Positions 7,335-15,328 are shown, counted from the stretch's first letter. The stretch: 26,833 nucleotides of DNA from an uncultured Lachnospiraceae bacterium (GCA_910583835.1 CAJTYM010000052.1:1-26833); one strand, 5' to 3'. A program made the numbers and translations. The notes: generated from the sequence alone by a model not told the origin.

Positions 7335-8453
7335 TTAGCGTGCCGTGTTCAATAACTCAACTTCCAGCTGGTCCATGTTGTAGGTGCGTTGCGGAAAGCT
7401 GTTAAAGCGGTTGTGGGCAGCCGGTTTGGCAGCATTATTCCTGACCGTGGCGGCATGTGCGCGCTCTGCCGTCCTGGCTGCCTGAAAGGATTCGTCTGCC
7501 TTGCGGATATCTTCTGCATTTCCGATATTCTGGCGTTTCCAGTTGGAGAGAATACGGTCTGCATATTCAAAGCTCGGCTGGTGGATGGCAAGGATGGTGC
7601 GGCTGCATGCCTCGGCAATCATATCTTCTGAGAACCCATATTCCTTGTTCCATTTTTCGATGTAAGAAAATTCTGCGGGAACCAGGCTGCGTCCCTGGAT
7701 GCCCAGCGATTTCAGGACTGCGTAATGAAGGCGGCTGTGTGCCTGTACATCCTGCTTTGCCTGTTCAACAGTCGTTATATCCTTTTCTTTCCAGCTGACA
7801 GCAATTTTGTCCATATAATGCAGGCTTGCATGTCCTCCGGCAATGCAGTATTCCAGGAGATATACTATCAAGTCGGCAGAAAGGCCCAATCCATCATACC
7901 AGAAAAGCAGCGTCTGGACATCGGTGGACGACAGAGGTTTCCTGAGGTAGCTTTCTGCGACAAACATCAGCTCCTGGATTTCCTCTTTTTCCCGGAAAGA
8001 TTTAAGTTCGTCTGCACTGTAAGCTTTGCGCCCTGTGAGAAGGGAGCCAGACTCCAGGGCAGCATTCCCAGCCATGGCAGGTGCAAAATTCTCAGGTATG
8101 GAACCCGGCATGGGAGCTTTTTTCAGGGGTACGGCATCATCCTTGGACAAGGTTTCTTCGGATTCCAGAAAATAAATGCCGGCAATGGAATTGTCAGGTG
8201 TGTACTCTAATTTCAGAAGATTCATTTTTTCCCAATATTTGAGGGCGCGCTGAATATCCTTCTCCGTATGGTTGAACTTGTCCGCAGCCTTGGAAATAGA
8301 AAAACTGCAGTCAGGGGAGTTCATACAGCGCAGCAGATATAGGTAGATTTTTACAAACTCGCCATTTGCGCTTGTCATATACTCATCAATAAACTGGTTG
8401 GAAATTGTTGTTGTCGAATAGCCGTTCTCTTTGTGCAGTCTAATTTCTTCCAT
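7335..8453 (-). CDS. DnaD-domain replication initiation protein
   Basis: The 372-residue protein has a winged-helix-like N-terminal part (about residues 20-95), a linker, and two DnaD-type C-terminal modules (about 155-232 and 245-330). Each module ends in the typical pattern, seen as MDKIAVSW and ADRILSNW. Proteins of this family (DnaD, DnaB of Bacillus) bridge DnaA at the origin and the helicase loader. The start is set at ATG 8453 because GGAGG precedes it at proper spacing. The longer frame to 8504 begins with TTG, has no ribosome binding site, and would translate through that GGAGG. Upstream lies a promoter and a cluster of DnaA boxes, which suggests control by DnaA itself. Confidence 0.85.
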   Translation of the reverse strand: MEEIRLHKENGYSTTTISNQFIDEYMTSANGEFVKIYLYLLRCMNSPDCSFSISKAADKFNHTEKDIQRALKYWEKMNLLKLEYTPDNSIAGIYFLESEETLSKDDAVPLKKAPMPGSIPENFAPAMAGNAALESGSLLTGRKAYSADELKSFREKEEIQELMFVAESYLRKPLSSTDVQTLLFWYDGLGLSADLIVYLLEYCIAGGHASLHYMDKIAVSWKEKDITTVEQAKQDVQAHSRLHYAVLKSLGIQGRSLVPAEFSYIEKWNKEYGFSEDMIAEACSRTILAIHQPSFEYADRILSNWKRQNIGNAEDIRKADESFQAARTAERAHAATVRNNAAKPAAHNRFNSFPQRTYNMDQLEVELLNTAR

Positions 8454-8545
8454 GAGTAACCTCCGGGTAAAATGTTGATTGTTGTAAAAAATGTCAAAAT
8501 TCAAATACTATGCGGGATGTGTTTTCTCGTCCTTTTGTGGAATAC

Positions 8546-8574
8546 AGTATAGCACATAAAAATCAAAATGAGAA
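8546..8574 (-). promoter_or_regulatory. Probable promoter of the dnaD-dnaI operon
   Basis: On the minus strand, TTCTCA (8569-8574) and TATACT (8546-8551) are 17 bp apart. The -10 box is good and the -35 box is moderate. The nearest DnaA boxes (8630-8647) are about 55 bp upstream of the -35 box. Confidence 0.5.
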
Positions 8575-8629
8575 GTGAAATTTTTCCTGAAATTCCAGTA
8601 AAATCAAGGGATTGGGCAATTGTTGAAAT

Positions 8630-8647
8630 TGTGGATAATGTGGATAA
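8630..8647. promoter_or_regulatory. Two abutting consensus DnaA boxes
   Basis: TGTGGATAA occurs twice head-to-tail (8630-8638 and 8639-8647). Each is the exact reverse complement of the DnaA box TTATCCACA, and no base separates them. Two consensus 9-mers in direct tandem are very unlikely by chance. Confidence 0.8.
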
Positions 8648-8771
8648 TTCAGTGGAAAAATCAGTCCGCAGAAGGTGAAATCCCTGTGTATTCCAGAAAA
8701 AGAGCCAAGACGCAGGGAAATATGGAAATATAAGTTATGTAAACTAAAAAATCCACATTCCACAAGGGCGG

Positions 8772-8805
8772 TTATCCCCAATTGGAATGTGGATAATGTG
8801 GAAAA
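8772..8805. promoter_or_regulatory. Second DnaA-box group at the end of murC
   Basis: A consensus box TGTGGATAA (8788-8796) is followed directly by TGTGGAAAA (8797-8805, one mismatch). It is preceded by the oppositely oriented TTATCCCCA (8772-8780, one mismatch). The last box ends one base before the murC stop codon. The 9-bp tandem spacing repeats that of the group at 8630. Confidence 0.7.
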
Positions 8806-10185
8806 CTATTTTCCTAAGAGGTGCTCTCCTACTTGGACAATGTCTCCGGCTCCCATAGTTATCAACAAATCACCGTTGATACAATTTTTTAACAGGAAAT
8901 TTTCAATTTCGTCAAAACATGGAAAATAGTAGCATTCCGTGCCTAAATTTTGTAATTCTTTCTGCAGATCCAGGGAACTGATGCCGATGGTGTTCTGTTC
9001 TCTGGCAGCATAAATATCAGCAAGCACTACGATATCCGCCAGGGACAATGATTTGGCAAATTCAGGGAGAAATGCCTTGGTCCTGGTGTAAGTATGAGGC
9101 TGAAACACGCAGACAATGCGGTTATACCCGCAATTTTTGGCTGATGTCAAGGTTGCGGCAATCTCGGTGGGGTGATGGGCATAATCATCCACGACAGCAA
9201 TCTGCCCCAGTGAGCCTTTGTGTTCAAAGCGTCTTGCCGTACCGCCAAACTGTGACAGTGCAGACTGGATATGTGCAAAGGGTATGTTCAGTTCCCATGC
9301 AAGCGCGCAGGCAGCCACGGCATTGCTTACATTGTGCCTGCCAGGCACATTGATGGAAATTGTGCCGAGGGCATCGTTGCCGTGCATTAATGTGAAGTTT
9401 CCGCAACCGCTTGTATTAAAAGTTATATTATCCGCATAATATGAATCGGAGGAACTAAAGCCGTAGGTAATAATCCTGCAGTCCAAACCTTCGGTAACCT
9501 GCTGGCAGTTTTCGATTTCACCGTTGATAATTACTGTGCCGTGTGAGGGGACATTGCCCGCAAATTTGCGGAACGAACAGCGGATATCATCGAGGTCCTT
9601 GAAGAAATCCATATGGTCTTCTTCTATATTTAATATGAGGGCATATCTGGGGTGGAAATTCAGAAAGCTGTTTGTGTACTCACAGGCCTCAGTGAGGAAG
9701 ACTTCTGATTGGCCGACCCGTATGTTTCCGTTGATTGATTTGAGGATTCCGCCAACCGATACTGTAGGGTCACAGCAAGCCTGCAGAAGAATCTGGGTAA
9801 TCATGGAGGTTGTGGTTGTTTTTCCGTGTGTGCCGGATACAGCAATCGATTGTGTGTAGTTATCCATAATCTGTCCCAGAAGTTCTGCGCGTGTGAGGGT
9901 AGGGATTTGTCTCTCTAAGGCAGCTTTCAGTTCCGGGTTGTCAGGATGGATGGCAGCAGTGTAGACAACGGCATCGATTCCTTCCTTAATATTGGAGGCG
10001 CGCTGGCCGTAGTAAATCTCAGCGCCCAGAGCTGTCAGTTTGTCTGTCAGTTCCGACTCTTTGGAGTCTGAGCCTGAGATACGAAAATTTTCTTTTAAGA
10101 GGATTTCGGCGAGACCGCTCATGCTGATGCCGCCGATGCCGATAAAGTGGAGATAAATAGGTTTTTCAAAATCAATTTTGTACAT
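8806..10185 (-). CDS. murC: UDP-N-acetylmuramate--L-alanine ligase
   Basis: MurC adds L-alanine to UDP-MurNAc, the first amino acid of the peptidoglycan stem peptide, using ATP in the cytosol. The 459-residue protein has the expected N-terminal UDP-binding motif FIGIGGISMSGLA (from residue 14), the ATP loop SGTHGKTTTT (117-126), and family blocks such as EEDHMDFF and DDYAHHPTEI. Length is normal for the family. The start follows a modest GGCAGG site. It has its own promoter in the divergent region shared with glgC. Downstream, the dnaD operon is on the same strand 350 bp away, separated by DnaA boxes. Confidence 0.95.
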   Translation of the reverse strand: MYKIDFEKPIYLHFIGIGGISMSGLAEILLKENFRISGSDSKESELTDKLTALGAEIYYGQRASNIKEGIDAVVYTAAIHPDNPELKAALERQIPTLTRAELLGQIMDNYTQSIAVSGTHGKTTTTSMITQILLQACCDPTVSVGGILKSINGNIRVGQSEVFLTEACEYTNSFLNFHPRYALILNIEEDHMDFFKDLDDIRCSFRKFAGNVPSHGTVIINGEIENCQQVTEGLDCRIITYGFSSSDSYYADNITFNTSGCGNFTLMHGNDALGTISINVPGRHNVSNAVAACALAWELNIPFAHIQSALSQFGGTARRFEHKGSLGQIAVVDDYAHHPTEIAATLTSAKNCGYNRIVCVFQPHTYTRTKAFLPEFAKSLSLADIVVLADIYAAREQNTIGISSLDLQKELQNLGTECYYFPCFDEIENFLLKNCINGDLLITMGAGDIVQVGEHLLGK

Positions 10186-10224
10186 ATATTTTACCTGCCC
10201 TGTATTCTTATGATTATTACTATT

Positions 10225-10253
10225 ATTCTATACCAATGGTGGGCATTTTGCAA
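10225..10253 (-). promoter_or_regulatory. Probable murC promoter
   Basis: On the minus strand, TTGCAA (10248-10253) and TAGAAT (10225-10230) are separated by 17 bp. The murC start codon lies about 40 bases downstream. Confidence 0.55.
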
Positions 10254-10302
10254 ATTGAAAATAATTTGGTTTTTTGCTTCGCAGGCAGTGTTTTGTAAAT
10301 AT

Positions 10303-10436
10303 ATTATGCCAAAAGGTCTTGCTGCTTTAAGCAGCAAAGACGACTTGCACAAAAAGTGTTTGGAAAGCTAGCTTTCCATAACACTTTTATGTGCATTAGT
10401 TCACATCACAAAGTGATGTGAACCTTTTGGCATAAT
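10303..10436. repeat. 134-bp element: 15-bp terminal inverted repeat enclosing three hairpins
   Basis: ATTATGCCAAAAGGT (10303-10317) and ACCTTTTGGCATAAT (10422-10436) are perfect inverted repeats. Inside are three hairpins. H1 (10316-10341) is GCTGC/GCAGC, extended by GTCTT/AAGAC with one bulge. H2 (10347-10394) is a long arm with the perfect palindrome TGGAAAGCTAGCTTTCCA at its tip and AGTGTT/AACACT and GCACA/TGTGC below. H3 (10399-10423) is GTTCACATCAC/GTGATGTGAAC with an AAA loop. The whole can fold as a four-way junction in either DNA strand or in RNA. There is no T-run, no tRNA signature, and no obvious target-site duplication. It lies between the divergent murC and glgC promoters. Confidence 0.75.
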
Positions 10437-10609
10437 GAAACTGAGTTAAGATACGCGATTTGTAAATTTATGGAAAAAAGTCTTGTGCAAATCAACAAAA
10501 TTATGAAAATTTCAGCAAAAAAATTGTGAAATATGTGTACTAAATGAATCTTTTGTGGTATAATATGAACACTCAGTAATATGAAATCTATTGACGAGAG
10601 GTGAGAGAC
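10437..10609. other. A+T-rich upstream region of glgC
   Basis: Apart from the promoter at 10559-10564 and the GAGAGGTGAG ribosome binding region just before ATG 10610, I see no further element. The A-tracts around 10470-10530 could act as an UP-like or curved segment. No coding frame is supported. Confidence 0.4.
10559..10564 (+). promoter_or_regulatory. Extended -10 promoter of glgC
   Basis: A perfect TATAAT preceded by TGG gives an extended -10 element. The -35 position (10536-10541, TGTACT) is a poor match, which the extended -10 can offset. The start codon is about 45 bases downstream. Confidence 0.65.
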
Positions 10610-11884
10610 ATGATTCGTAAAGAAATGATAGCCATGCTTTTAGCAGGTGGTCAAGGAAGCAGACTTGGAGTTTTGACTTCTGATGTTGCGAAACCGGCAG
10701 TTGCATTTGGTGGTAAGTACCGGATTATCGATTTTCCATTAAGTAATTGTGTGAATTCAGGGATAGATACGGTGGGAGTACTGACTCAGTATCAGCCATT
10801 ACGGTTAAACACCCATATCGGTATCGGCATTCCATGGGATTTGGATCGCAATCATGGCGGGGTGACAGTATTGCCTCCATATGAGAAGAGCGATAACAGT
10901 GAATGGTACACCGGAACAGCGAATGCGATTTACCAGAACCTGAACTATATTGACAGTTACCAGCCGGAATATGTGTTGATTCTTTCTGGTGACCATATTT
11001 ACAAGATGAATTATGAGGTAATGCTGGATTTCCATAAGGAGAACAATGCGGATGTGACCATTGCGGCCATGCCGGTACCATGGGAAGAGGCAAGCCGTTT
11101 CGGTCTGGTTATCACAGATGACAACAAGCAGATTACCGAATTCGAGGAGAAACCGGCGAATCCGAGAAGTAATCTGGCATCCATGGGTATTTACATTTTC
11201 AACTGGAGTGTCCTTAGGGAAGCTCTGGTAACCATGTCGGAGCAGAGTAACTGCGACTTTGGTAAACATATCATTCCTTATTGCAGGGAGAAAGGCAATC
11301 GGCTGTTTGCTTATGAGTATAATGGATATTGGAAGGATGTAGGAACGCTCGGTTCTTACTGGGAAGCTAATATGGAGCTGATAGACCTGATACCGGAATT
11401 CAATCTGTATGAGGAATATTGGAAGATTTATACGAACAGTGACACGATTGAGCCGCAGTACATTTCGGCAGATGCCGTGACAGAGCGCTGCATTATCGGT
11501 GAGGGGTCTGAAATATATGGACAGGTATATGGCTCTGTGATTGGAGCTGGCGTTGTGATTGGCAAGAACACTGTGGTGCGGGATTCCATCATCATGCAGG
11601 ATACGGTGATTGGGGATAATGTGACCATAGACAAAGCGATTGTGGCAGAGAATGTTTCCATTGGCAATAATGTGGAACTTGGCATAGGTGAGCCGGCGGA
11701 GAACAAGCTGAATAAGAGCGTTTACTCCTTTGGGCTTGTTACCATCGGTGAGAACTCGGTAATACCGTCAGGCGTTAAAGTAGGAAAGAACACTGCGATA
11801 GCCGGTAAGACAGAGAAAGAAGACTATCCAGACGGCCTTTTGGCAGGAGGCGAATCAATCATTAAGGCAGGTGACAGAGTATGA
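10610..11884 (+). CDS. glgC: Glucose-1-phosphate adenylyltransferase, catalytic subunit
   Basis: GlgC makes ADP-glucose from glucose 1-phosphate and ATP, the committed step of bacterial glycogen synthesis. The N-terminal nucleotidyltransferase domain shows LLAGGQGSRL (10-19) with K28-P29 following, GDHIYKMNY, EFEEKP and WKDVGT with D243. The C-terminal part is a left-handed beta-helix of hexapeptide repeats, seen in the repeated VIGxxxxI pattern. ATG 10610 is preferred over the GTG at 10601, which lies inside the GAGAGGTGAG ribosome binding region. It overlaps glgD by 4 bases (ATGA), so both subunits are made together. Glycogen synthase and branching enzyme genes are not in the window. Confidence 0.95.
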   Translation: MIRKEMIAMLLAGGQGSRLGVLTSDVAKPAVAFGGKYRIIDFPLSNCVNSGIDTVGVLTQYQPLRLNTHIGIGIPWDLDRNHGGVTVLPPYEKSDNSEWYTGTANAIYQNLNYIDSYQPEYVLILSGDHIYKMNYEVMLDFHKENNADVTIAAMPVPWEEASRFGLVITDDNKQITEFEEKPANPRSNLASMGIYIFNWSVLREALVTMSEQSNCDFGKHIIPYCREKGNRLFAYEYNGYWKDVGTLGSYWEANMELIDLIPEFNLYEEYWKIYTNSDTIEPQYISADAVTERCIIGEGSEIYGQVYGSVIGAGVVIGKNTVVRDSIIMQDTVIGDNVTIDKAIVAENVSIGNNVELGIGEPAENKLNKSVYSFGLVTIGENSVIPSGVKVGKNTAIAGKTEKEDYPDGLLAGGESIIKAGDRV

Positions 11885-12996
11885 AGGCGTTAGGAATTAT
11901 ATTAGCAGGCGGAAACAACAGCAGAATGCAGGAACTTTCCAATAAGAGAGCTATTGCGGCTATGCCGGTGGGCGGAAGCTATCGCTGCATAGACTTTGCG
12001 CTCAGCAACATGAGCAACTCACATATTCAGAGGGTGGCAGTTTTGACCCAGTATAATGCAAGAAGCCTCAATGAACATTTAAGTTCTTCTAAATGGTGGG
12101 ATTTCGGAAGGAAACAGGGAGGTCTGTATGTATTTAATCCTACAGTTACCTCAGACAATGCATGGTGGTACCGCGGGACAGCGGACGCGATGCTGCGGAA
12201 CATTGATTTCCTGAAACGAAGCCATGAGCCTTATGTAATCATTGCTGCTGGCGATTGTGTTTATAAGATGGATTATAATAAAGTGCTGGAATTCCATATT
12301 GAGAAGAAAGCAGACATTACCATAGTATGTAAGGATATGCCTGTGGAAGAGGATGTCAGCCGCTTTGGCGTGGTACGGATGAATGAGGATTCAAGGATTG
12401 TTGAATTTGAGGAGAAGCCGATGATTGCCCAGTCCAATACTATTTCTGCAGGTATTTATGTCATCCGCAGGAGGCAGCTGATTGAGATGCTGGAGCGCTG
12501 TGCAGATGAGAACCGCTATGATTTTGTCAATGACATTTTAATCCGCTATAAGAATATGAAGCGCATCTATGGTTATAAGATGGAAGAGTACTGGAACAAT
12601 ATTTCCACGGTAGAGTCTTATTATCAGACGAATATGGACTTCCTCAAGCCGGAAGTAAGGAAATATTTCCGCGAAGACCCGAAGATTTATTCCAAGGTAG
12701 ACGACCTTCCGCCTGCAAAATATAACGTTGGTTCTGATGTGCGTAACAGCCTGGTATCCAGCGGCTGTATCATTAACAGCAAGGTAGAGAATTCTGTTCT
12801 GTTTAAGAAAGTTTTCGTGGGCAAGAATTGTGTGATTAAGAATTCCATTATTTTAAATGATGTATATATCGGTGACAATACGCATATTGAGAATTGTATT
12901 GTTGAGAGCCGTGATACGCTCCGTGCCAATACTTTCTTCAGCGGCGGAGATGGAATTAAGGTTGTATACGAGCACAATGAAAGGTATGTGATATAA
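11881..12996 (+). CDS. glgD: GlgD, non-catalytic partner subunit of ADP-glucose synthesis
   Basis: This 371-residue protein is homologous to GlgC but has lost catalytic positions. The nucleotide loop reads GGNNSRM instead of GGQGSRL. The Lys of GlgC K28-P29 is replaced (I25), and WKDVGT becomes WNNIST, so the metal-binding Asp is Asn240. The C-terminal beta-helix is shorter. In Geobacillus stearothermophilus, GlgD alone is inactive but raises the activity of GlgC; the same hetero-oligomer is expected here. Its ATG overlaps the glgC stop. spoVG follows after 53 bp, and the glgC promoter may serve all three genes. Confidence 0.92.
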   Translation: MKALGIILAGGNNSRMQELSNKRAIAAMPVGGSYRCIDFALSNMSNSHIQRVAVLTQYNARSLNEHLSSSKWWDFGRKQGGLYVFNPTVTSDNAWWYRGTADAMLRNIDFLKRSHEPYVIIAAGDCVYKMDYNKVLEFHIEKKADITIVCKDMPVEEDVSRFGVVRMNEDSRIVEFEEKPMIAQSNTISAGIYVIRRRQLIEMLERCADENRYDFVNDILIRYKNMKRIYGYKMEEYWNNISTVESYYQTNMDFLKPEVRKYFREDPKIYSKVDDLPPAKYNVGSDVRNSLVSSGCIINSKVENSVLFKKVFVGKNCVIKNSIILNDVYIGDNTHIENCIVESRDTLRANTFFSGGDGIKVVYEHNERYVI

Positions 12997-13049
12997 GAAT
13001 TAAGAAACGTGCTGAGAAAAAATAGGAAATGCAAAGGGGGCGATGATTT

Positions 13050-13316
13050 ATGAAGATAACAGATGTGCGAATCCGTAAAGTAGAGAAAGAAGGAAAAATG
13101 CGGGCTGTGGTCTCCATTACCATTGATGATGAATTCGTGGTACATGATATCAAAGTGATAGAAGGCGAGAAGGGTCTTTTTATTGCCATGCCCAGCAGAA
13201 GAGCGGCGGACGGTGAATACCGTGACATTGCTCATCCCATCAATTCTCAGACACGAGACAGCATACAGCGCATTATTTTAGAGAAATATCAGTCAGAATC
13301 TGAAATAGAAACGTAA
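13050..13316 (+). CDS. spoVG: SpoVG, RNA/DNA-binding regulatory protein
   Basis: The 88-residue protein begins MKITDVRIRKV and contains the conserved IDDEFVVHDIKVIEG and FIAMPSRR segments of SpoVG. It acts in the cytosol as a nucleic-acid-binding regulator. In Bacillus it affects asymmetric septation and spore cortex formation, and in Staphylococcus and Listeria it affects virulence and metabolism. The length is normal for clostridial forms. An AAAGGGGG ribosome binding site precedes ATG 13050 with about 10 bases between. It lies 53 bp after glgD and is followed by a strong terminator, so it is probably the last gene of the glg transcript. A clear separate promoter was not found. Confidence 0.93.
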   Translation: MKITDVRIRKVEKEGKMRAVVSITIDDEFVVHDIKVIEGEKGLFIAMPSRRAADGEYRDIAHPINSQTRDSIQRIILEKYQSESEIET

Positions 13317-13365
13317 GCGATTTCCAGAACGGGCCAGGGAAAGGCGCTCTGGGAGCATGAATGAT

Positions 13366-13410
13366 AAGAAGCTGTGCACAGTAGATAGTAATCGTGCACA
13401 GCTTCTTTTA
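13366..13410 (+). terminator. Rho-independent terminator after spoVG
   Basis: AAGAAGCTGTGCAC (13366-13379) pairs perfectly with GTGCACAGCTTCTT (13394-13407), followed by TTATATA. The opposite strand has a weaker T-run, so it may only partly serve the converging minus-strand gene. Confidence 0.88.
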
Positions 13411-13445
13411 TATAGGAAATCATAGGTGAACATTTTTGTTAGGTG

Positions 13446-14285
13446 TCAAATAACGCGGATAAAGCGCGCAGCAACATAACCTTTGCGGGTCCTGCCGCCT
13501 AACTTCACGCTGACTTGATACCATTTCTGCATGTCTGTCCCGGTAGTTTCTCTCAAGATGGTGACGGTTGTATTCATGGGCAACGTAGCGATAATCTGGC
13601 TTCTGGCGCTCGCAGATCTGCGAAGATGCAGTCCGCTGGCGGCAATGACAACGCCTTTGCGTTTAGCTGTCTGCTGCCCTCCCAGAGATAGAAGGTCGCT
13701 CCTGATATAGCCGGTTTTCTTTCTGCCGTTTAGCGGAAAGGTGATGCGGCTCCAGGGTGTGCCCGATTTGGTGCTTGTGACGCAGATTACGGTCACTTTG
13801 GTCCCGGGAGCAAGGGTGGCGAGCAGCGCATGGTTTGTGCCGGCGCGCTTGCGCACATTTGCGGATACCCGGACAGTTGCAGCCTGTGCCGCTCCTTTCG
13901 TGCGCGCGGCAAGAATCTTGGAAAATCTGCCAACCGTGGAACCGCGGTAAGCGCGGACACGGTAGTAATATTCCCTGCCGCTCTGCAGGTTGAGGTTGCA
14001 GAAAGCCTGGTTGCCTGCGGAAATATTCATGATTTTTTTATATGGTCCATCGTAAGAGGAAGAACGGAATATCTGGTAACCGGATATTCCGCTTTGTGGC
14101 GTCCAAGAGATATTTATGCTGTTCGACGTGGTTGTCCCACATTTGATACCTGTGACTTTGCCTGGTCTGCCGGCCGCCAATGCGGTCTGCGGGATGCAGA
14201 GGATGACAAACAGCAGCAGCAGGAAAGAGCAAAAGTATTTCCTGAAATGACCATGTGGTAACTTGGAAAGTTGTTGTAACTTCAT
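13446..14285 (-). CDS. Secreted fibronectin-III / bacterial SH3 domain protein
   Basis: The 279-residue precursor has a clear signal peptide: basic residues before about 20, a Leu/Phe-rich core at 20-30, and a likely cleavage after the ALA near residue 37. One fibronectin type III domain follows (about 42-131, with ISWTPQSGISGYQIFRSS and YYYRVRAY). Then come two bacterial SH3-like domains (about 133-202 and 210-279, with VRVSANVRKRAGTN and LHLRRSASARSQ). The mature protein is very basic. No enzyme domain is present, so it probably binds cell-wall or surface polymers; the ligand is unknown. The start is ATG 14285, with AAAGGAG 8 bases before it; the GTG at 14294 sits against that site. It is monocistronic with its own promoter. 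Confidence 0.8.
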   Translation of the reverse strand: MKLQQLSKLPHGHFRKYFCSFLLLLFVILCIPQTALAAGRPGKVTGIKCGTTTSNSINISWTPQSGISGYQIFRSSSYDGPYKKIMNISAGNQAFCNLNLQSGREYYYRVRAYRGSTVGRFSKILAARTKGAAQAATVRVSANVRKRAGTNHALLATLAPGTKVTVICVTSTKSGTPWSRITFPLNGRKKTGYIRSDLLSLGGQQTAKRKGVVIAASGLHLRRSASARSQIIATLPMNTTVTILRETTGTDMQKWYQVSVKLGGRTRKGYVAARFIRVI

Positions 14286-14319
14286 AATATTCACTCCTTT
14301 ACATATACACTTATTTTAA

Positions 14320-14348
14320 TTAATAAGGAAAAGACTGGAAAAAGTCAA
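14320..14348 (-). promoter_or_regulatory. Promoter of the FN3/SH3 gene
   Basis: On the minus strand, TTGACT (14343-14348) and TATTAA (14320-14325) have a 17-bp spacer. It lies about 35 bases before the start codon. Confidence 0.65.
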
Positions 14349-14442
14349 TGGAAATTGGAAAATTCATTTTTTTTTAAGAAATTTATGAAAAAGTAATGAT
14401 AAAATGTTAATACATTTATTCCTAAAATTTGCCATGGTGTGA

Positions 14443-14448
14443 TATACT
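14443..14448 (+). promoter_or_regulatory. Extended -10 promoter of uppP
   Basis: TATACT is preceded by TGA, forming an extended -10. There is no good -35 hexamer 17 bp upstream. The start codon of uppP is about 35 bases downstream. Confidence 0.5.
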
Positions 14449-14483
14449 ATAACGGAGCTGGTTTAGAAAGGAAACGTGCGATT

Positions 14484-15299
14484 ATGTTAGAAATATTAAA
14501 AGCTGTAGTTTATGGGATTGTAGAGGGGATTACAGAATGGCTGCCGGTCAGCAGTACCGGCCATATGATTCTGCTGGAGAAGATTATGCCGATGGAGGTG
14601 TCCCAGGAGTTCTGGAATATGTTCCTGGTGGTAGTGCAGCTTGGCGCTATCCTGGCGGTGGTGCTGATGTTTTGGAAGAAAATTTTTCCTTTCCATTTTA
14701 ATGAGCGGCAGGTCATTGACTGGGATATCATGGAATTGTGGGGCAAAATCCTGGTTGCCTGTGTGCCCGCAGGCGTGGTAGGCGTAGTGTTCGGGGACTG
14801 GCTGGATGAAAACCTTTATAATTATTGGGTTGTGGCGGTGATGCTGATTGCCGTGGGCGTTATTTTCATTGTTGTAGAGAATAAGAATAAACATAGCAAG
14901 CCGGTTATCTGCAGTACAAGGGAACTTACCTGGCAGGTTGCCTTTATCATCGGGCTGTTTCAGCTTGTGGCGGCAGTGTTTCCAGGAACTTCGCGTTCCG
15001 GAGCCACAATCATTGGCGCTTTGATGATTGGTGTTTCACGTACCGTGGCAGCGGAATTTACGTTTTATCTGGCAATTCCGGTAATGTTCGGCGCAAGCCT
15101 CTTGAAACTTTTAAAATTCGGCCTCTCGTTTACTGGGCAGGAGCTTGCCATCCTGCTGGTGGGCATGGGGGTGTCTTTCCTGGTGTCGGTGGTTGTCATC
15201 CGTTTTCTGATGGGATATATCAGGAAGCATGACTTTAAAGTGTTTGGCTGGTACAGGATAATCTTGGGGGCTTTGGTGTTGATATACTTTTTACCTTGA
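14484..15299 (+). CDS. uppP: Undecaprenyl-diphosphatase (bacitracin-resistance type)
   Basis: UppP (BacA) dephosphorylates undecaprenyl pyrophosphate so the lipid carrier can be reused in peptidoglycan and other envelope polymer synthesis. Extra copies give bacitracin resistance. The 271-residue protein is a polytopic membrane enzyme with both family signatures: EGITEWLPVSSTGH (14-27) and PGTSRSGATI (about 167-176). These form the active site in the membrane. The start at 14484 gives the canonical short N-terminus (MLEILKAVVYG); the longer frame from 14439 crosses the promoter. pth follows after 29 bp and is likely co-transcribed. Confidence 0.94.
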   Translation: MLEILKAVVYGIVEGITEWLPVSSTGHMILLEKIMPMEVSQEFWNMFLVVVQLGAILAVVLMFWKKIFPFHFNERQVIDWDIMELWGKILVACVPAGVVGVVFGDWLDENLYNYWVVAVMLIAVGVIFIVVENKNKHSKPVICSTRELTWQVAFIIGLFQLVAAVFPGTSRSGATIIGALMIGVSRTVAAEFTFYLAIPVMFGASLLKLLKFGLSFTGQELAILLVGMGVSFLVSVVVIRFLMGYIRKHDFKVFGWYRIILGALVLIYFLP

Positions 15300-15328
15300 A
15301 TTACATATCAGAAAAGGAGAAATAGACC

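Larger units (their letters stand above)
8454..8805. other. 352-bp intergenic region between murC and dnaD
   Basis: No coding sequence is supported on either strand; short frames here lack ribosome binding sites. The region holds the dnaD promoter and two DnaA-box groups about 140 bp apart. Between them are looser matches such as AAATCCACA (8749-8757). It is too far from any visible dnaA-dnaN pair to be taken as the standard origin. Confidence 0.6.

Noticed and set aside
6323..8453. Prophage remnant carrying dnaD/dnaC-like replication genes
   Set aside because: No integrase, repressor or structural genes; the pair sits among murC and prs with normal composition, as expected for the host initiation genes.
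8630..8805. The chromosomal origin oriC
   Set aside because: The DnaA boxes are convincing, but there is no dnaA, dnaN or rpmH nearby and no clear unwinding element; kept as a regulatory or titration cluster.
10303..10436. tRNA or tmRNA from the cloverleaf shape
   Set aside because: There is no T-loop consensus, no acceptor-stem geometry and no anticodon arm of the right size; the arms are too long.
10303..10436. Classical MITE with target-site duplication
   Set aside because: The terminal inverted repeats are perfect, but the flanking bases show no duplicated target, so the mobile-element label is left open.
13025..13050. Sigma-H-like promoter (ATAGGAAAT, then GATGATTTA) before spoVG
   Set aside because: The match is good, but the -10 part overlaps the start codon, so transcription would begin inside the gene; most likely coincidence with the ribosome binding region.
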